64,000 bases of DNA from Clostridia bacterium (GTDB lineage Bacteria; Bacillota; Clostridia; Lachnospirales; Lachnospiraceae). Position 1 is the first letter of the stretch, and each line of letters begins with the position of its first letter. The stretch lies in the NCBI GenBank assembly GCA_910576205.1, contig CAJTHL010000013.1, positions 1-64,000 on the forward strand. The letters run 5' to 3'. Positions 43,484 to 52,457 of this stretch are shown piece by piece. The notes below the pieces were generated by a model that saw only the letters and a program-made list of their open reading frames with translations, did not search any database and was not told the origin of the DNA. Both the position numbers and the translations under genes were made by a program.

Positions 43484-44555
43484 GCTTTTCCACCTCCATC
43501 ATCTTTATAAACCGGTCAAAGAGATATCCCGTGTCCCCAGGGCCCGGACATGCCTCCGGGTGAAACTGCACGGTGAATATATTTTTTCCTGTATAGCACA
43601 AGCCTTCGTTGGTTTTGTCGTTGACATTTTCAAAAGCCGGAACCGCCACACCGGGATCAAGGCTTTTGGTATCCACCGCATAGCCGTGATTCTGGGAGGA
43701 AATATAAACGCGGCCTGTGGATAGATCTTTCACAGGATGGTTGCCGCCCCTGTGGCCGTATTTCAGCTTGTAGGTATCGGCCCCTGTGGCCAGGGCCAGA
43801 AGCTGATGCCCCAGGCATATGGCAAAGATGGGAATGTCCGTCTCATAGAGCTTGCGGATTTCCCCAATGGGCCCTGGGCACTCCTTGGGATCTCCGGGTC
43901 CGTTGGACAACATAATGCCATCGGGCCTGTCCGCCAGAATAACCCCGGCAGGCGTGTCCGCCGGATAGACCGTCACCTGGCAGCCCCGCCTGTTGAGAGA
44001 ACGGGCGATATTCTTCTTGGCCCCCAGATCAAGAAGCGCCACCCTGGGGCCCTTCCCCGGAAGCACATAGGACTCCCCACAGGTGACCTTTTCCACCACC
44101 CTTCCTGTGGTGTAAGCTTTCAGCCTGGGAAGGATCTCCGCCAGATCCAGGTTCTCCCGGGTGGTAACCATACCGTTCATAGCGCCCTGCTCTCTGAGAA
44201 GCTTCGTCAGCGCCCGGGTATCAATCCCTGCAATTCCGGGAATATCGTATTCCCGAAGAAGATTCTGGATAGTATCCTGGCTTCTGAAATTGCTGGGCAA
44301 GCGGGACAGCTCCCGCACGACAAAGGCGTCCGGCCACAGCCTGTCAGACTCCATATCTTCCCTGCATACACCGTAATTTCCAATGAGCGGATAGGTCATG
44401 ACCACCGCCTGCCCTGCGTAGGAAGGGTCTGTCAGCACTTCCAGATAGCCTGTCATGGAGGTGTTAAATACAATCTCGCTTACCGCCTCCCTGGTGGAGC
44501 CAATACTTTTTCCGGTAAATACATGTCCGTCTTCCAGTATCAGAAAAGCTCTCAT
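43476..44555 (-). CDS. carA: Carbamoyl phosphate synthase, small subunit
   Basis: 359 residues from ATG 44555 (MRAFLILEDGHVFTGKS), after AAAGGAAAC. An upstream frame start at 44594 lacks a ribosome site and lies in the leader. Class I glutamine amidotransferase: nucleophile Cys in FAICLGHQLLALATG and catalytic His-x-Glu in VQFHPEACPGP. Supplies ammonia to CarB. Confidence 0.97.
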   Translation of the reverse strand: MRAFLILEDGHVFTGKSIGSTREAVSEIVFNTSMTGYLEVLTDPSYAGQAVVMTYPLIGNYGVCREDMESDRLWPDAFVVRELSRLPSNFRSQDTIQNLLREYDIPGIAGIDTRALTKLLREQGAMNGMVTTRENLDLAEILPRLKAYTTGRVVEKVTCGESYVLPGKGPRVALLDLGAKKNIARSLNRRGCQVTVYPADTPAGVILADRPDGIMLSNGPGDPKECPGPIGEIRKLYETDIPIFAICLGHQLLALATGADTYKLKYGHRGGNHPVKDLSTGRVYISSQNHGYAVDTKSLDPGVAVPAFENVNDKTNEGLCYTGKNIFTVQFHPEACPGPGDTGYLFDRFIKMMEVEKHA

Positions 44556-44580
44556 ATTCTGTTTCCTTTCCCTTATTCTC

Positions 44581-44665
44581 AAAAAAAAAGACACAGTCAG
44601 CCTCTATCCATGGCCTCCTTGCCTTAAACTTTCCCCATTATACTATAAGTCTCCTTCCGGTTCAA
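44581..44665 (-). promoter_or_regulatory. carAB promoter and leader with T9 tract
   Basis: TTGAAC (44660-44665) and TATAAT (44637-44642) are 17 bases apart on the minus strand. The short leader runs into nine Ts (44581-44589) before the ribosome site. The preceding stem is weak, so attenuation is only a possibility. Confidence 0.6.
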
Positions 44666-44734
44666 GGATTTTTTCTTCCCGTCGTGTAAAAGATTCCCCC
44701 TTTTTCCCACAGAATTTATTACATTTCGCCTCAA

Positions 44735-44774
44735 AATAAGGCTGCAACACAATCTCTCGTGCCACAGCCTTATT
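44735..44774 (-). terminator. Terminator-like hairpin after the orotate PRTase-like gene
   Basis: AATAAGGCTG pairs with CAGCCTTATT around a 20-base loop, ending in TTATTTT on the minus strand. Lies ten bases beyond the stop. Confidence 0.6.
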
Positions 44775-44783
44775 CTTCAGATT

Positions 44784-45425
44784 TTAAAGCTTACTGTATC
44801 CGTAGCCGTTGACTATGGCGTCAATCCGCACATTGTTCTTGCACAGCGGACACTGGTTAAACGCGTAGGTCTGATAATCGGGCAGATCGCTCTGACTGAA
44901 TATGGAGTTTACCGGTATGCCGTTTGCCTTGGAGATAGCGCTGAACAGAGCGGCGATCCCGCTGATGATTCCTCCATAATAGGAAACGGACTGCATAGTA
45001 TTTTCCAGGGTCTTACCTGTGGTTGCCGTAGCCAGAAGCAATAAGACATTTTTTCCCTCAATCATAAACTTGGTATTGTCCCGGAAAATGGGCTGGCCAT
45101 TGTTGTCTATTTCCGGCGAAACCACATACAGGGTCTGATGCTGGTTCACACACATGATTCCCACTTTCTGCAGCTCATCCGCCAGATAAGCCCCGATAAC
45201 CCCGCAGCCGTCCATGCAGACAATGGTATCCACAATGGTAGTCATGGTATATCTCTGGGCCAGCAGCTTTGCCGCCCCCTGGGCCTCGCTTTTTCTGGCC
45301 TTCAGCGTTGCCATATCAATATAATTATTGATATGGGAATGCGCGGTCGCAAAATGTCCCGGTGTCACACGTAAAAACACAGACCTGTCCGCCTTGGACG
45401 GAATTTTGATAGTACGTTGTTCCAT
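44784..45425 (-). CDS. Orotate phosphoribosyltransferase-like protein
   Basis: 213 residues of the phosphoribosyltransferase fold. The PRPP loop region is NVLLLLATATTGKTLENTM, without the usual two acidic residues before TTG. VCMDGCGVIGAYLADELQKV precedes it. The C-terminus has a CPLCKNN zinc-ribbon-like pair. Position upstream of carAB on the same strand fits a pyrimidine role. The atypical PRPP loop leaves true OPRT activity open. Confidence 0.65.
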   Translation of the reverse strand: MEQRTIKIPSKADRSVFLRVTPGHFATAHSHINNYIDMATLKARKSEAQGAAKLLAQRYTMTTIVDTIVCMDGCGVIGAYLADELQKVGIMCVNQHQTLYVVSPEIDNNGQPIFRDNTKFMIEGKNVLLLLATATTGKTLENTMQSVSYYGGIISGIAALFSAISKANGIPVNSIFSQSDLPDYQTYAFNQCPLCKNNVRIDAIVNGYGYSKL

Positions 45426-45457
45426 AAGTAAGCCCTCCCTTACATTCCTTTATTTGC

Positions 45458-46879
45458 CTATGGCAGATACACCTTCTGTTCGAAGGAATTTTTAATCACC
45501 TGACGGCCCTCCTCCAGACTGGAGATCACGCCCATGGCCTTCAACTGCATAATGCTGTTGCCCAGCACAGATCCCTCAATGGGGCCTGCCACCACCTTTT
45601 TGCCGGTAGCTTTGGCCGTCAGTTGACACAAGAGCTCATCCTGGATTCCGCCGCCCACCATGTTGATGCAGGGGATGGTTTTCCCTGTGATATCCTCCAT
45701 GGCCTCTACGGACTTCTTATATTCCTGGGTAAGGCCGTTGTAGATAGCCATAGCCATCTCGCCCAAGCCTTCCGGCGTGCCCTGACCCTTTTCCTGGCAG
45801 TAGCTCACGATCTCTTTCATCATATTGATGGGAGCTGTAAATCTGGGATCCTTGGGGTCAATGATAAAATCCTGCCTTTTTGCCGCCTTTGCCTCGCGGA
45901 TAATATCCGGGAAGGAAACCTCCCCCTCAAACTGACACCAGTTCTTCCGCAGGTTCTGCATAATCCAGAGGCCGTTGATATTCTTCAGAAACTGTATCTT
46001 ACCCTCTATGCTTCCCTCATTTGTATAGTTATATTTATAGGAAGCTTCATTGAGTATCGGTTCATCCAGAACCATACCCAGAAGAGACCAGGTACCGCAG
46101 CTTAAGAATGCCGCGTCATCGGACTCCAGAGGCGCTCCCGCCACAGCGGACGCCGTGTCGTGGCTGCCCACGGCAATCACCTTAACGCCTAAGAGACCTG
46201 TCTCCTCCACCACCTCGGGAAGCAGATCACCGATAATGGTTCCCGGCATCACAATATCTCCAAACAGCTCCTTTTTAAGCCCAAGCTTCTCAATAAGGGC
46301 AAAATCCCACTGGCGTTTCCGCGCGTCCAGAAGCTGGGACGTGCTGGCAAAGGTGTATTCTGTATACATGATACCCGTGAGGAAATAGCCGAACAGCTCC
46401 GGCATAAAGAGGAGCCTGCTGGCATTTTCATAGATAACCGGGCGCATGCCTTTCTCCGCATACAGCTGGAAAATGGTGTTGAAATACATAAATTCAAGGC
46501 CGGTGCGGTTGTAGAGCTCTTCCAGGGGAATCACCCTGGCGATTTCCTCCATCATGCCGTCCGTGCGGGAATCCCGGTAATTCACCGGATTGCCGATCAG
46601 ATTGCCGTCCTTGTCAAAGAGACCGTAGTCCACTCCCCAGGTATCCACCGCCAGGCTCTGGATGGGCACCTTCCTGGCCGCCGCCTTCTTAAGGCCCTGC
46701 TTCATCTCGTGATACAGGCGGAACAGATCCCAGTAGATATGTCCCCCTATACGCACCTCGTCGTTTGGAAAGCGGTGCAGCTCTTCTAACTCCATCTTTC
46801 CGTCCTGATACTTGCACAATACCATTCTCCCGCTGGAGGCCCCAAAATCAAAGGCCAGATTGTAAATTGCTTCGCTCAT
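45458..46879 (-). CDS. rhaB: Rhamnulokinase
   Basis: 473 residues of the FGGY kinase family: N-terminal LAFDFGASSGRMVL, QSLAVDTWGVDYGL, VAVGSHDTASAVAGAP, and the C-terminal INMVGGGIQDELLCQ ATP-site segment. Phosphorylates L-rhamnulose. The other rhamnose genes (rhaA, rhaD) are not in the window. It overlaps the DeoR-family gene by 4 bases, so the two are cotranscribed. Confidence 0.9.
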   Translation of the reverse strand: MSEAIYNLAFDFGASSGRMVLCKYQDGKMELEELHRFPNDEVRIGGHIYWDLFRLYHEMKQGLKKAAARKVPIQSLAVDTWGVDYGLFDKDGNLIGNPVNYRDSRTDGMMEEIARVIPLEELYNRTGLEFMYFNTIFQLYAEKGMRPVIYENASRLLFMPELFGYFLTGIMYTEYTFASTSQLLDARKRQWDFALIEKLGLKKELFGDIVMPGTIIGDLLPEVVEETGLLGVKVIAVGSHDTASAVAGAPLESDDAAFLSCGTWSLLGMVLDEPILNEASYKYNYTNEGSIEGKIQFLKNINGLWIMQNLRKNWCQFEGEVSFPDIIREAKAAKRQDFIIDPKDPRFTAPINMMKEIVSYCQEKGQGTPEGLGEMAMAIYNGLTQEYKKSVEAMEDITGKTIPCINMVGGGIQDELLCQLTAKATGKKVVAGPIEGSVLGNSIMQLKAMGVISSLEEGRQVIKNSFEQKVYLP

Positions 46880-47679
46880 AGTCCTATACCCTCTCTTTCT
46901 TCATCTTCCGTCAAGTCGTCCTCCGTCAAAAGCTCCACCCCCCGCTCCTCCAGGAACTGACGCCACTCCTCATGGGGGAGCCGGTCTGTCACCACCGTAT
47001 CCCCTCTGCCAAGCTCCATAAACCGCACAAAGGACACATGCCCGAATTTGCTGCTGTCAGCCGCCAGAATCGTCCGCTTGGCGCAGGAACGCATGGCGTT
47101 TTTCATATCCCCTTCCACATCACTGGAGTCCGTGATGCCCTTTTCCATGTCAATGCCCTTGCAGGACACAATGGCCTTATCTACATTGTAGCCGTGAAGG
47201 ATTCTCTGGGCCGCCGTTCCCACCAGGGACAGGGAGGAATCCCTAAGCGTACCCCCTGTAGAAATCACCTGGATTCCCTCATGGCCTGTAAGCTCAATAA
47301 GCACCTCCACGGAATTTGTCACCACGGTCAGCTTGTTCATCTCCTTCAGTTCCCTGGCGATCATCAGGGATGTGGAGGAGGAATCCAGCATAATGCTGTC
47401 CCCTTCCTCCACCTGCTTTGCCACCAGGCGGGCGATGATCTGCTTTTCCCTGCGATTTGTCTTTTCCCGGATGCGAAGGGGCATATCCATACTTGTATTT
47501 TTGTTGAGAACGGCCCCTCCATAGGTCCGCTTCACATACCCCTCGCTCTCCAGCTTTTCCAGATCCCTGCGGATGGTCTCATCTGTCACATCATATTTCT
47601 GGCTCAACTCAGAAACCAGGACACGCTGTTCCTTCTGTAATATGGCAAGAATTTCGTTTCTCCGTTCAATGGCCAGCAC
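46876..47679 (-). CDS. DeoR-family regulator, GTG start
   Basis: 267 residues. The start codon is GTG at 47679 with CAGGAGGGA upstream. N-terminal DeoR HTH (RRNEILAILQKEQRVLVSEL, TDETIRRDLEKLESEGYVKR) and sugar-phosphate-sensing C-terminal domain (EGDSIMLDSSSTSLMIAREL). Likely repressor of the rhaB operon responding to a rhamnose-pathway phosphate. Confidence 0.9.
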   Translation of the reverse strand: MLAIERRNEILAILQKEQRVLVSELSQKYDVTDETIRRDLEKLESEGYVKRTYGGAVLNKNTSMDMPLRIREKTNRREKQIIARLVAKQVEEGDSIMLDSSSTSLMIARELKEMNKLTVVTNSVEVLIELTGHEGIQVISTGGTLRDSSLSLVGTAAQRILHGYNVDKAIVSCKGIDMEKGITDSSDVEGDMKNAMRSCAKRTILAADSSKFGHVSFVRFMELGRGDTVVTDRLPHEEWRQFLEERGVELLTEDDLTEDEEREGIGL

Positions 47680-47780
47680 TGCGTATCCCTCCTGTCTGTG
47701 TTTTGTTTTTGCTTATGTGTATAGTTTACCATATTTCCTTCTGTTTTTGTAGGTTTTTTTTGACTTTTTCACAAAAAAAA

Positions 47781-47803
47781 ATAACAGCCGCCTCCGGCTG
47801 TTA
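47781..47803 (-). terminator. Terminator overlapping the stop of the small membrane-protein gene
   Basis: On the minus strand TAACAGCCG-GAGG-CGGCTGTTA is followed by nine Ts. The stem starts at the stop codon itself, which supports the small gene at 47801 being real. Confidence 0.85.
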
Positions 47804-48100
47804 CAGCAATAACCGTAAAATCCCCCCATATTCTACCAAAAGCTCCCATAGCCCGCACAGCAGGATTCCCACTGCCAGGCCCGCAGGCTCCCGGCTTCCC
47901 ATATACATCAAGCCCCGCCAGTTCTTTGCCAGTCTCTCCGCCCATCTCTGGTACAGTTCAAAGCTTCCAGTCCAACACTCCAGTGTGTGTTCTCCCTTCA
48001 GCGTCTGGAAAAGCCAGAAAGCGGCAATCAGCAGCAGTCCAAAAGCTGCCGCCACCCTGGCCCACTGCAGAATTTCTTTCGTGTTGTCCTCTTTACCCAT
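47801..48100 (-). CDS. Hypothetical small membrane protein
   Basis: 99 residues with two hydrophobic spans (VAAAFGLLLIAAFWLF; GLAVGILLCGLWELLVEYGG) separated by a Trp-rich loop. GTGAGG ribosome site. It ends in a strong terminator. No family recognised. Divergent from the XRE gene at 48268. Confidence 0.6.
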   Translation of the reverse strand: MGKEDNTKEILQWARVAAAFGLLLIAAFWLFQTLKGEHTLECWTGSFELYQRWAERLAKNWRGLMYMGSREPAGLAVGILLCGLWELLVEYGGILRLLL

Positions 48101-48267
48101 GTCCTCACCGTCACGTTCGTCTGTCTGTATGGTAAACCAATTTAATTATTCTATATTGTTTATTTTAACTCATTAAATTATTTTTTTCAATACATTTTTT
48201 CATATAAAAATAATTATATTAGTCTTGCAGGAATTTTAATCCGATACAATTAGATTGAGGTGATTTT

Positions 48268-48585
48268 ATGAATGAAGACTACATTCGAAAGCGTATTACC
48301 CAGCTGCGCATTGACAGAAATATTTCCGAATACAGGCTCAGCTACGAGCTGGGGCAGAGTAAAGGATATATCCAGAGCATTTCTTCCGGCCGGGCCCTGC
48401 CCTCCATCCCCATGCTGTTTAAGATCTGCGATTACTTTGATCTTACTGTCACGGAATTTTTCACACCGCAGCTTGAAAACCCGGGGCTTCTCCACCAGCT
48501 CAACCGGGAGCTGGAAGACATGTCCCCGGAAGATCTTAAGCTTCTTATGGCGCTGGCCGCGCGGTTAAAGACCGGAAGCGCATAA
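48268..48585 (+). CDS. XRE-family transcriptional regulator
   Basis: 105 residues, ribosome site TTGAGGTGA. Cro/C1 HTH in residues 8-65 (RITQLRIDRNISEYRLSYEL, GYIQSISSGRALPSI, LFKICDYFDLTVTEFF), then a short Leu-rich helix. No partner gene is evident. Confidence 0.85.
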   Translation: MNEDYIRKRITQLRIDRNISEYRLSYELGQSKGYIQSISSGRALPSIPMLFKICDYFDLTVTEFFTPQLENPGLLHQLNRELEDMSPEDLKLLMALAARLKTGSA

Positions 48586-48652
48586 CCTCTTTCTATCAGA
48601 AGATGCCCTTCTGCCTGTCTTTATCCTGGCCTGCATCTTTTCTGACACACAC

Positions 48653-48704
48653 AAAACGGGGACAGCCCCAGGCCATTTAAGGCTTTTGGGCTGCCCCCGT
48701 TTTT
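48653..48704. terminator. Bidirectional terminator between the XRE gene and nifJ
   Basis: AAAACGGGG-A-CAGCCC pairs with GGGCTG-C-CCCCGTTTT across a 20-base loop, with T runs on both strands. Confidence 0.85.
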
Positions 48705-48731
48705 CTATTGTCCTAAGCGGTCTTTTACGGC

Positions 48732-51700
48732 TTACTCAGCCTTGTACAGATCGCCCAGCTTCTTCAGATACTCATATCTGGCTTTTGCAGACGCCTCAGC
48801 TTTGTCAAACAGCATAGCGGCTCTCTCGGGATTTGCACGCTTCAGGGAATTGTAGCGTACCTCTCCGTCTAAGAACTCCTTGTAGTCCTCTGTGGGCTCC
48901 TTGCTGTCCAGGGTAAACGCGTCCTTGCCCTCTGCTGCAGCAGCCGGATTGAACCGGAAGCAGTGCCAGTATCCAGCCTTTACAGCCAGCTCTTCCTCGG
49001 TCTGCGCCTTGCTCATGCCCTTCTTGATACCATGGTTGATACAGGGAGCGTAAGCAATGATAAGGGACGGTCCCGGATAAGCCTCCGCCTCCGCGATTGC
49101 CTTCACGCACTGGTTGTAGTCAGCGCCCATGGCGATCTGCGCCACATACACATAGCCGTAGCTCATGGCAATGGATGCCAGATCCTTCTTCTTTACATCC
49201 TTGCCGCCTGCCGCAAACTGTGCGATAGCGCCGGTAGGCGTTGCCTTGGAGGACTGTCCGCCTGTGTTGGAGTAAACCTCGGTATCAAATACCATAACGT
49301 TTACATCCTGTCCGCTGGCCAGCACATGGTCTACGCCGCCGAATCCGATATCATATGCCCAGCCGTCGCCGCCGAAGATCCACTGGGACTTCTTGGCCAG
49401 GAAGTCTTTATCCTTCAATACAGCCTTGCACTCATCGCAGCCGCAGGCCTCGCATGCAGCCACCAGCTTGTCGGTAGCCGCGCCGTTGGTTGCTCCGCAG
49501 CTGAAGGTGTCAAGCCACTCTTTTGCAGCAGCCTTTACATCCTCGCCACAGCAGCCGCAGGTAAGAAGCGCTTCCACCTTTGCCTTTGCGCCCGTGCGGA
49601 TTGCCCTCTGGGCCAGGCTCATGCCGTAGCCAAACTCAGCGGCATCCTCAAACAGGGAGTTAGACCATGCGGGGCCGTGTCCCTTCTGGTTTACCGTGTA
49701 CGGTGTAGAGGGTGAGGAATTGCCCCAGATGGAGGAACATCCTGTTGCGTTTGCAATATACATTCTGTCGCCGAAGAGCTGGGTAATCAGCTTCGCGTAC
49801 GGAGTCTCGCCACAGCCTGCGCATGCGCCGGAGAACTCTAGCAGCGGAGTCTTGAACTGGCTTCCTTTTACGGTAGCCTCCTTGAACTTGGCGATCACAT
49901 CAGCCTTCTCCGGCAAAGTGACAGCGTAGTCAAAGCTCTTCTGGGAATCCATATTGGCTTCCATGTTTTCCATAGCCAGAGCCTTTGCGCCCTTCTTGCC
50001 CGGACATACGTTGGCACAGGAGCCGCAGCCTGTACAGTCAAGAGCGGAGATGGTGACGGCGAATTTATAATCAGCCATGCCGGTCATGGGCAGCATCTTC
50101 ATGCCTTCGGGAGCCGCAGCAGCCTCAGCCTCAGTAAGAGCTGCCGGACGGATTACCGCATGGGGGCAGACATAAGCGCAGCGGTTACACTGAATACAGT
50201 TTTCCGGCTGCCATACGGGAATATCCACTGCAATGCCGCGTCTCTCGTATGCGGAGGAGCCGCTGGGGGTGGTGCCGTCCACATAATCCTTGAAGGCAGA
50301 TACGGGCAGGCTGTTTCCTTCCTGTGCGTTTACCTTTGCCTGTACGTTGTTTACAAAATTCACAACATCGGCTCTTCCGCCCTCTGCCTTTGTGGTGGCA
50401 AGGCCTTCGTCAGCCGCATTTTTCCAGCTGTCAGGAACCTGAATTTCCACAACCTGCTTTGCGCCGGCGTCGATGGCGTCGTAGTTCATCTGAACGATAG
50501 CGTCGCCCTTTCTTCCGTAGGTAGCCTTTGCGGCGGCCTTCATAAGATCGATGGCCTGCTCCTCGGGAATAATGTTGGCCAGCTTGAAGAAGGCAGACTG
50601 CAAAACGGTGTTGATACGTCCGCCAAGTCCGATCTCCTTACCGATCTTGATACCGTCGATGACATAGAATTTAATGTTGTGGTTGGCGATAAAGCTCTTT
50701 ACCTGTCCGGGCAGATGATGCTCGATACCTTCCATATCCCAGGGACAGTTCAAAAGGAAGGTTCCTCCGTCCACCAGCTCCTGCACCATGTTGTACTTGC
50801 GTACATAGGAGGGATTGTGGCAGGCAACAAAATTTGCCTTGCGGATCAGATAGGTGGATTTGATGGGGCTCTTGCCAAAGCGCAGGTGGGACATGGTCAC
50901 ACCGCCGGACTTCTTGGAGTCATAATCAAAGTATGCCTGGGCATACATATCCGTGTTGTCGCCAATAATCTTGATGGAGTTCTTGTTTGCGCCTACGGTA
51001 CCGTCCGCGCCAAGACCCCAGAATTTGCAGTTGATGGTTCCCTCGGGAGTGGTTACCAGGGCTGCGCCGGTCTCCAGAGACAGGTTGGTCACATCGTCCA
51101 CAATACCGATGGTAAATTTCTGTTTCTCCGAATTGTCAAACACCGCAACGATCTGCGCAGGTGTGGTATCCTTGGAGCCTAAACCGTAGCGGCCCGTAAA
51201 TACCGGCGTATCGTTGAATTTCGTTCCCTTCAGGGCTGCCACTACATCCAGGTACAGGGGCTCCCCAAGTGCGCCGGGCTCTTTGGTTCTGTCTAATACA
51301 GTGATCTTCTTTACGCTGTCGGGAATAGCCTCAATGAGGGCCTGGGCGCTGAAAGGACGGTACAGGCGTACCTTCACCACACCCACCTTGCGGCCTGCTG
51401 CCATAAGGTAGTCAATGGTCTCCTCAATGGTGTCGCACACGGAACCCATAGCGATAACCACCTGCTCTGCATCTGCGGAGCCATAGTAGTTGAAGAGCTT
51501 GTAATTCGTTCCTATTTTGGCGTTTACCTTGTCCATGTACTCCTGTACAATAGCGGGCAGCGCGTCATAGTAGGGATTGCAGGCCTCTCTTGCCTGGAAG
51601 AAGATATCCGGGTTCTGGGCGGAACCTCTCTGGCAGGGATGGTTGGGATTCAGCGCATTTTTGCGGAACGCGTCGATGGCGTCCATGTCCACCATGTCCT

Positions 51701-52274
51701 TCAGATCCTCGTAATCCCAGGTCTCGATCTTCTGAATCTCATGGGAGGTGCGGAATCCGTCAAAGAAGTTGATAAACGGAATCTTTCCCTTGATGGCTGC
51801 GCAATGGGCAACCGGAGTCAGGTCCATGACCTCCTGCACGCTGGATTCACACAGCATGGCCGCGCCTGTCTGACGGCATGCGTACACGTCAGAGTGATCG
51901 CCGAAAATGGATAACGCGTGGCTTGCAAGCGCACGGGCAGAAACATTGAATACACCGGGAAGCTGCTCTCCTGCAACCTTGTACAGGTTGGGGATCATCA
52001 GCAGTAAGCCCTGGGAAGCAGTGAAGGTAGTGGTCAGCGCGCCTGCTGCCAGAGAGCCGTGTACAGCACCTGCTGCGCCTGCCTCAGACTGCATCTCCGT
52101 TACCTGCACGGTCTGCCCGAAGATGTTGGTCCTTCCCTGTGTTGCCCATTCGTCTGTGGCCTCTGCCATTACAGACGACGGTGTGATTGGATAGATTGCA
52201 GCCACATCTGAGTATGCATAGGATACATGAGCCGCTGCATGATTACCATCCATGGTCTTCATTTTTCTAGCCAT
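48732..52274 (-). CDS. nifJ: Pyruvate:ferredoxin (flavodoxin) oxidoreductase
   Basis: 1,180 residues, all PFOR domains in one chain. N-terminal pyrimidine/TPP-binding domains (AYSDVAAIYPITPSSVMAEA), gamma domain, two 4Fe-4S clusters (CIQCNRCAYVCPHAV and CTGCGSCANVCPG), and the C-terminal TPP domain with CAGCGETPYAKL and GCSSIWGNSSPSTPY. Converts pyruvate and CoA to acetyl-CoA, CO2 and reduced ferredoxin, a core enzyme of anaerobic fermentation. Single-gene unit. Confidence 0.97.
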   Translation of the reverse strand: MARKMKTMDGNHAAAHVSYAYSDVAAIYPITPSSVMAEATDEWATQGRTNIFGQTVQVTEMQSEAGAAGAVHGSLAAGALTTTFTASQGLLLMIPNLYKVAGEQLPGVFNVSARALASHALSIFGDHSDVYACRQTGAAMLCESSVQEVMDLTPVAHCAAIKGKIPFINFFDGFRTSHEIQKIETWDYEDLKDMVDMDAIDAFRKNALNPNHPCQRGSAQNPDIFFQAREACNPYYDALPAIVQEYMDKVNAKIGTNYKLFNYYGSADAEQVVIAMGSVCDTIEETIDYLMAAGRKVGVVKVRLYRPFSAQALIEAIPDSVKKITVLDRTKEPGALGEPLYLDVVAALKGTKFNDTPVFTGRYGLGSKDTTPAQIVAVFDNSEKQKFTIGIVDDVTNLSLETGAALVTTPEGTINCKFWGLGADGTVGANKNSIKIIGDNTDMYAQAYFDYDSKKSGGVTMSHLRFGKSPIKSTYLIRKANFVACHNPSYVRKYNMVQELVDGGTFLLNCPWDMEGIEHHLPGQVKSFIANHNIKFYVIDGIKIGKEIGLGGRINTVLQSAFFKLANIIPEEQAIDLMKAAAKATYGRKGDAIVQMNYDAIDAGAKQVVEIQVPDSWKNAADEGLATTKAEGGRADVVNFVNNVQAKVNAQEGNSLPVSAFKDYVDGTTPSGSSAYERRGIAVDIPVWQPENCIQCNRCAYVCPHAVIRPAALTEAEAAAAPEGMKMLPMTGMADYKFAVTISALDCTGCGSCANVCPGKKGAKALAMENMEANMDSQKSFDYAVTLPEKADVIAKFKEATVKGSQFKTPLLEFSGACAGCGETPYAKLITQLFGDRMYIANATGCSSIWGNSSPSTPYTVNQKGHGPAWSNSLFEDAAEFGYGMSLAQRAIRTGAKAKVEALLTCGCCGEDVKAAAKEWLDTFSCGATNGAATDKLVAACEACGCDECKAVLKDKDFLAKKSQWIFGGDGWAYDIGFGGVDHVLASGQDVNVMVFDTEVYSNTGGQSSKATPTGAIAQFAAGGKDVKKKDLASIAMSYGYVYVAQIAMGADYNQCVKAIAEAEAYPGPSLIIAYAPCINHGIKKGMSKAQTEEELAVKAGYWHCFRFNPAAAAEGKDAFTLDSKEPTEDYKEFLDGEVRYNSLKRANPERAAMLFDKAEASAKARYEYLKKLGDLYKAE

Positions 52275-52383
52275 TTTGTCTTCTCCTCCTTATTGTTTAG
52301 CCCCTTAAGGGCAATTACTAACACGGAAAAGCCTGTTTTTCAAGGCTTTTTGGGGGCTTCGCCGTGATACCCCATATGAATTT

Positions 52384-52427
52384 ATTGTAACATATTACCG
52401 AAAAGTTGTCCATTCCAATGTTGGAAT
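52384..52427 (-). promoter_or_regulatory. nifJ promoter with upstream palindrome
   Basis: TGGACA (52407-52412) and TACAAT (52384-52389) are 17 bases apart on the minus strand. The palindrome ATTCCAA-TG-TTGGAAT (52412-52427) abuts the -35, a position suited to an activator or repressor. It does not match the Rex consensus as I know it. Confidence 0.6.
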
Positions 52428-52457
52428 CCGGATGTACTTTTTGAGGAACAAACCTTC

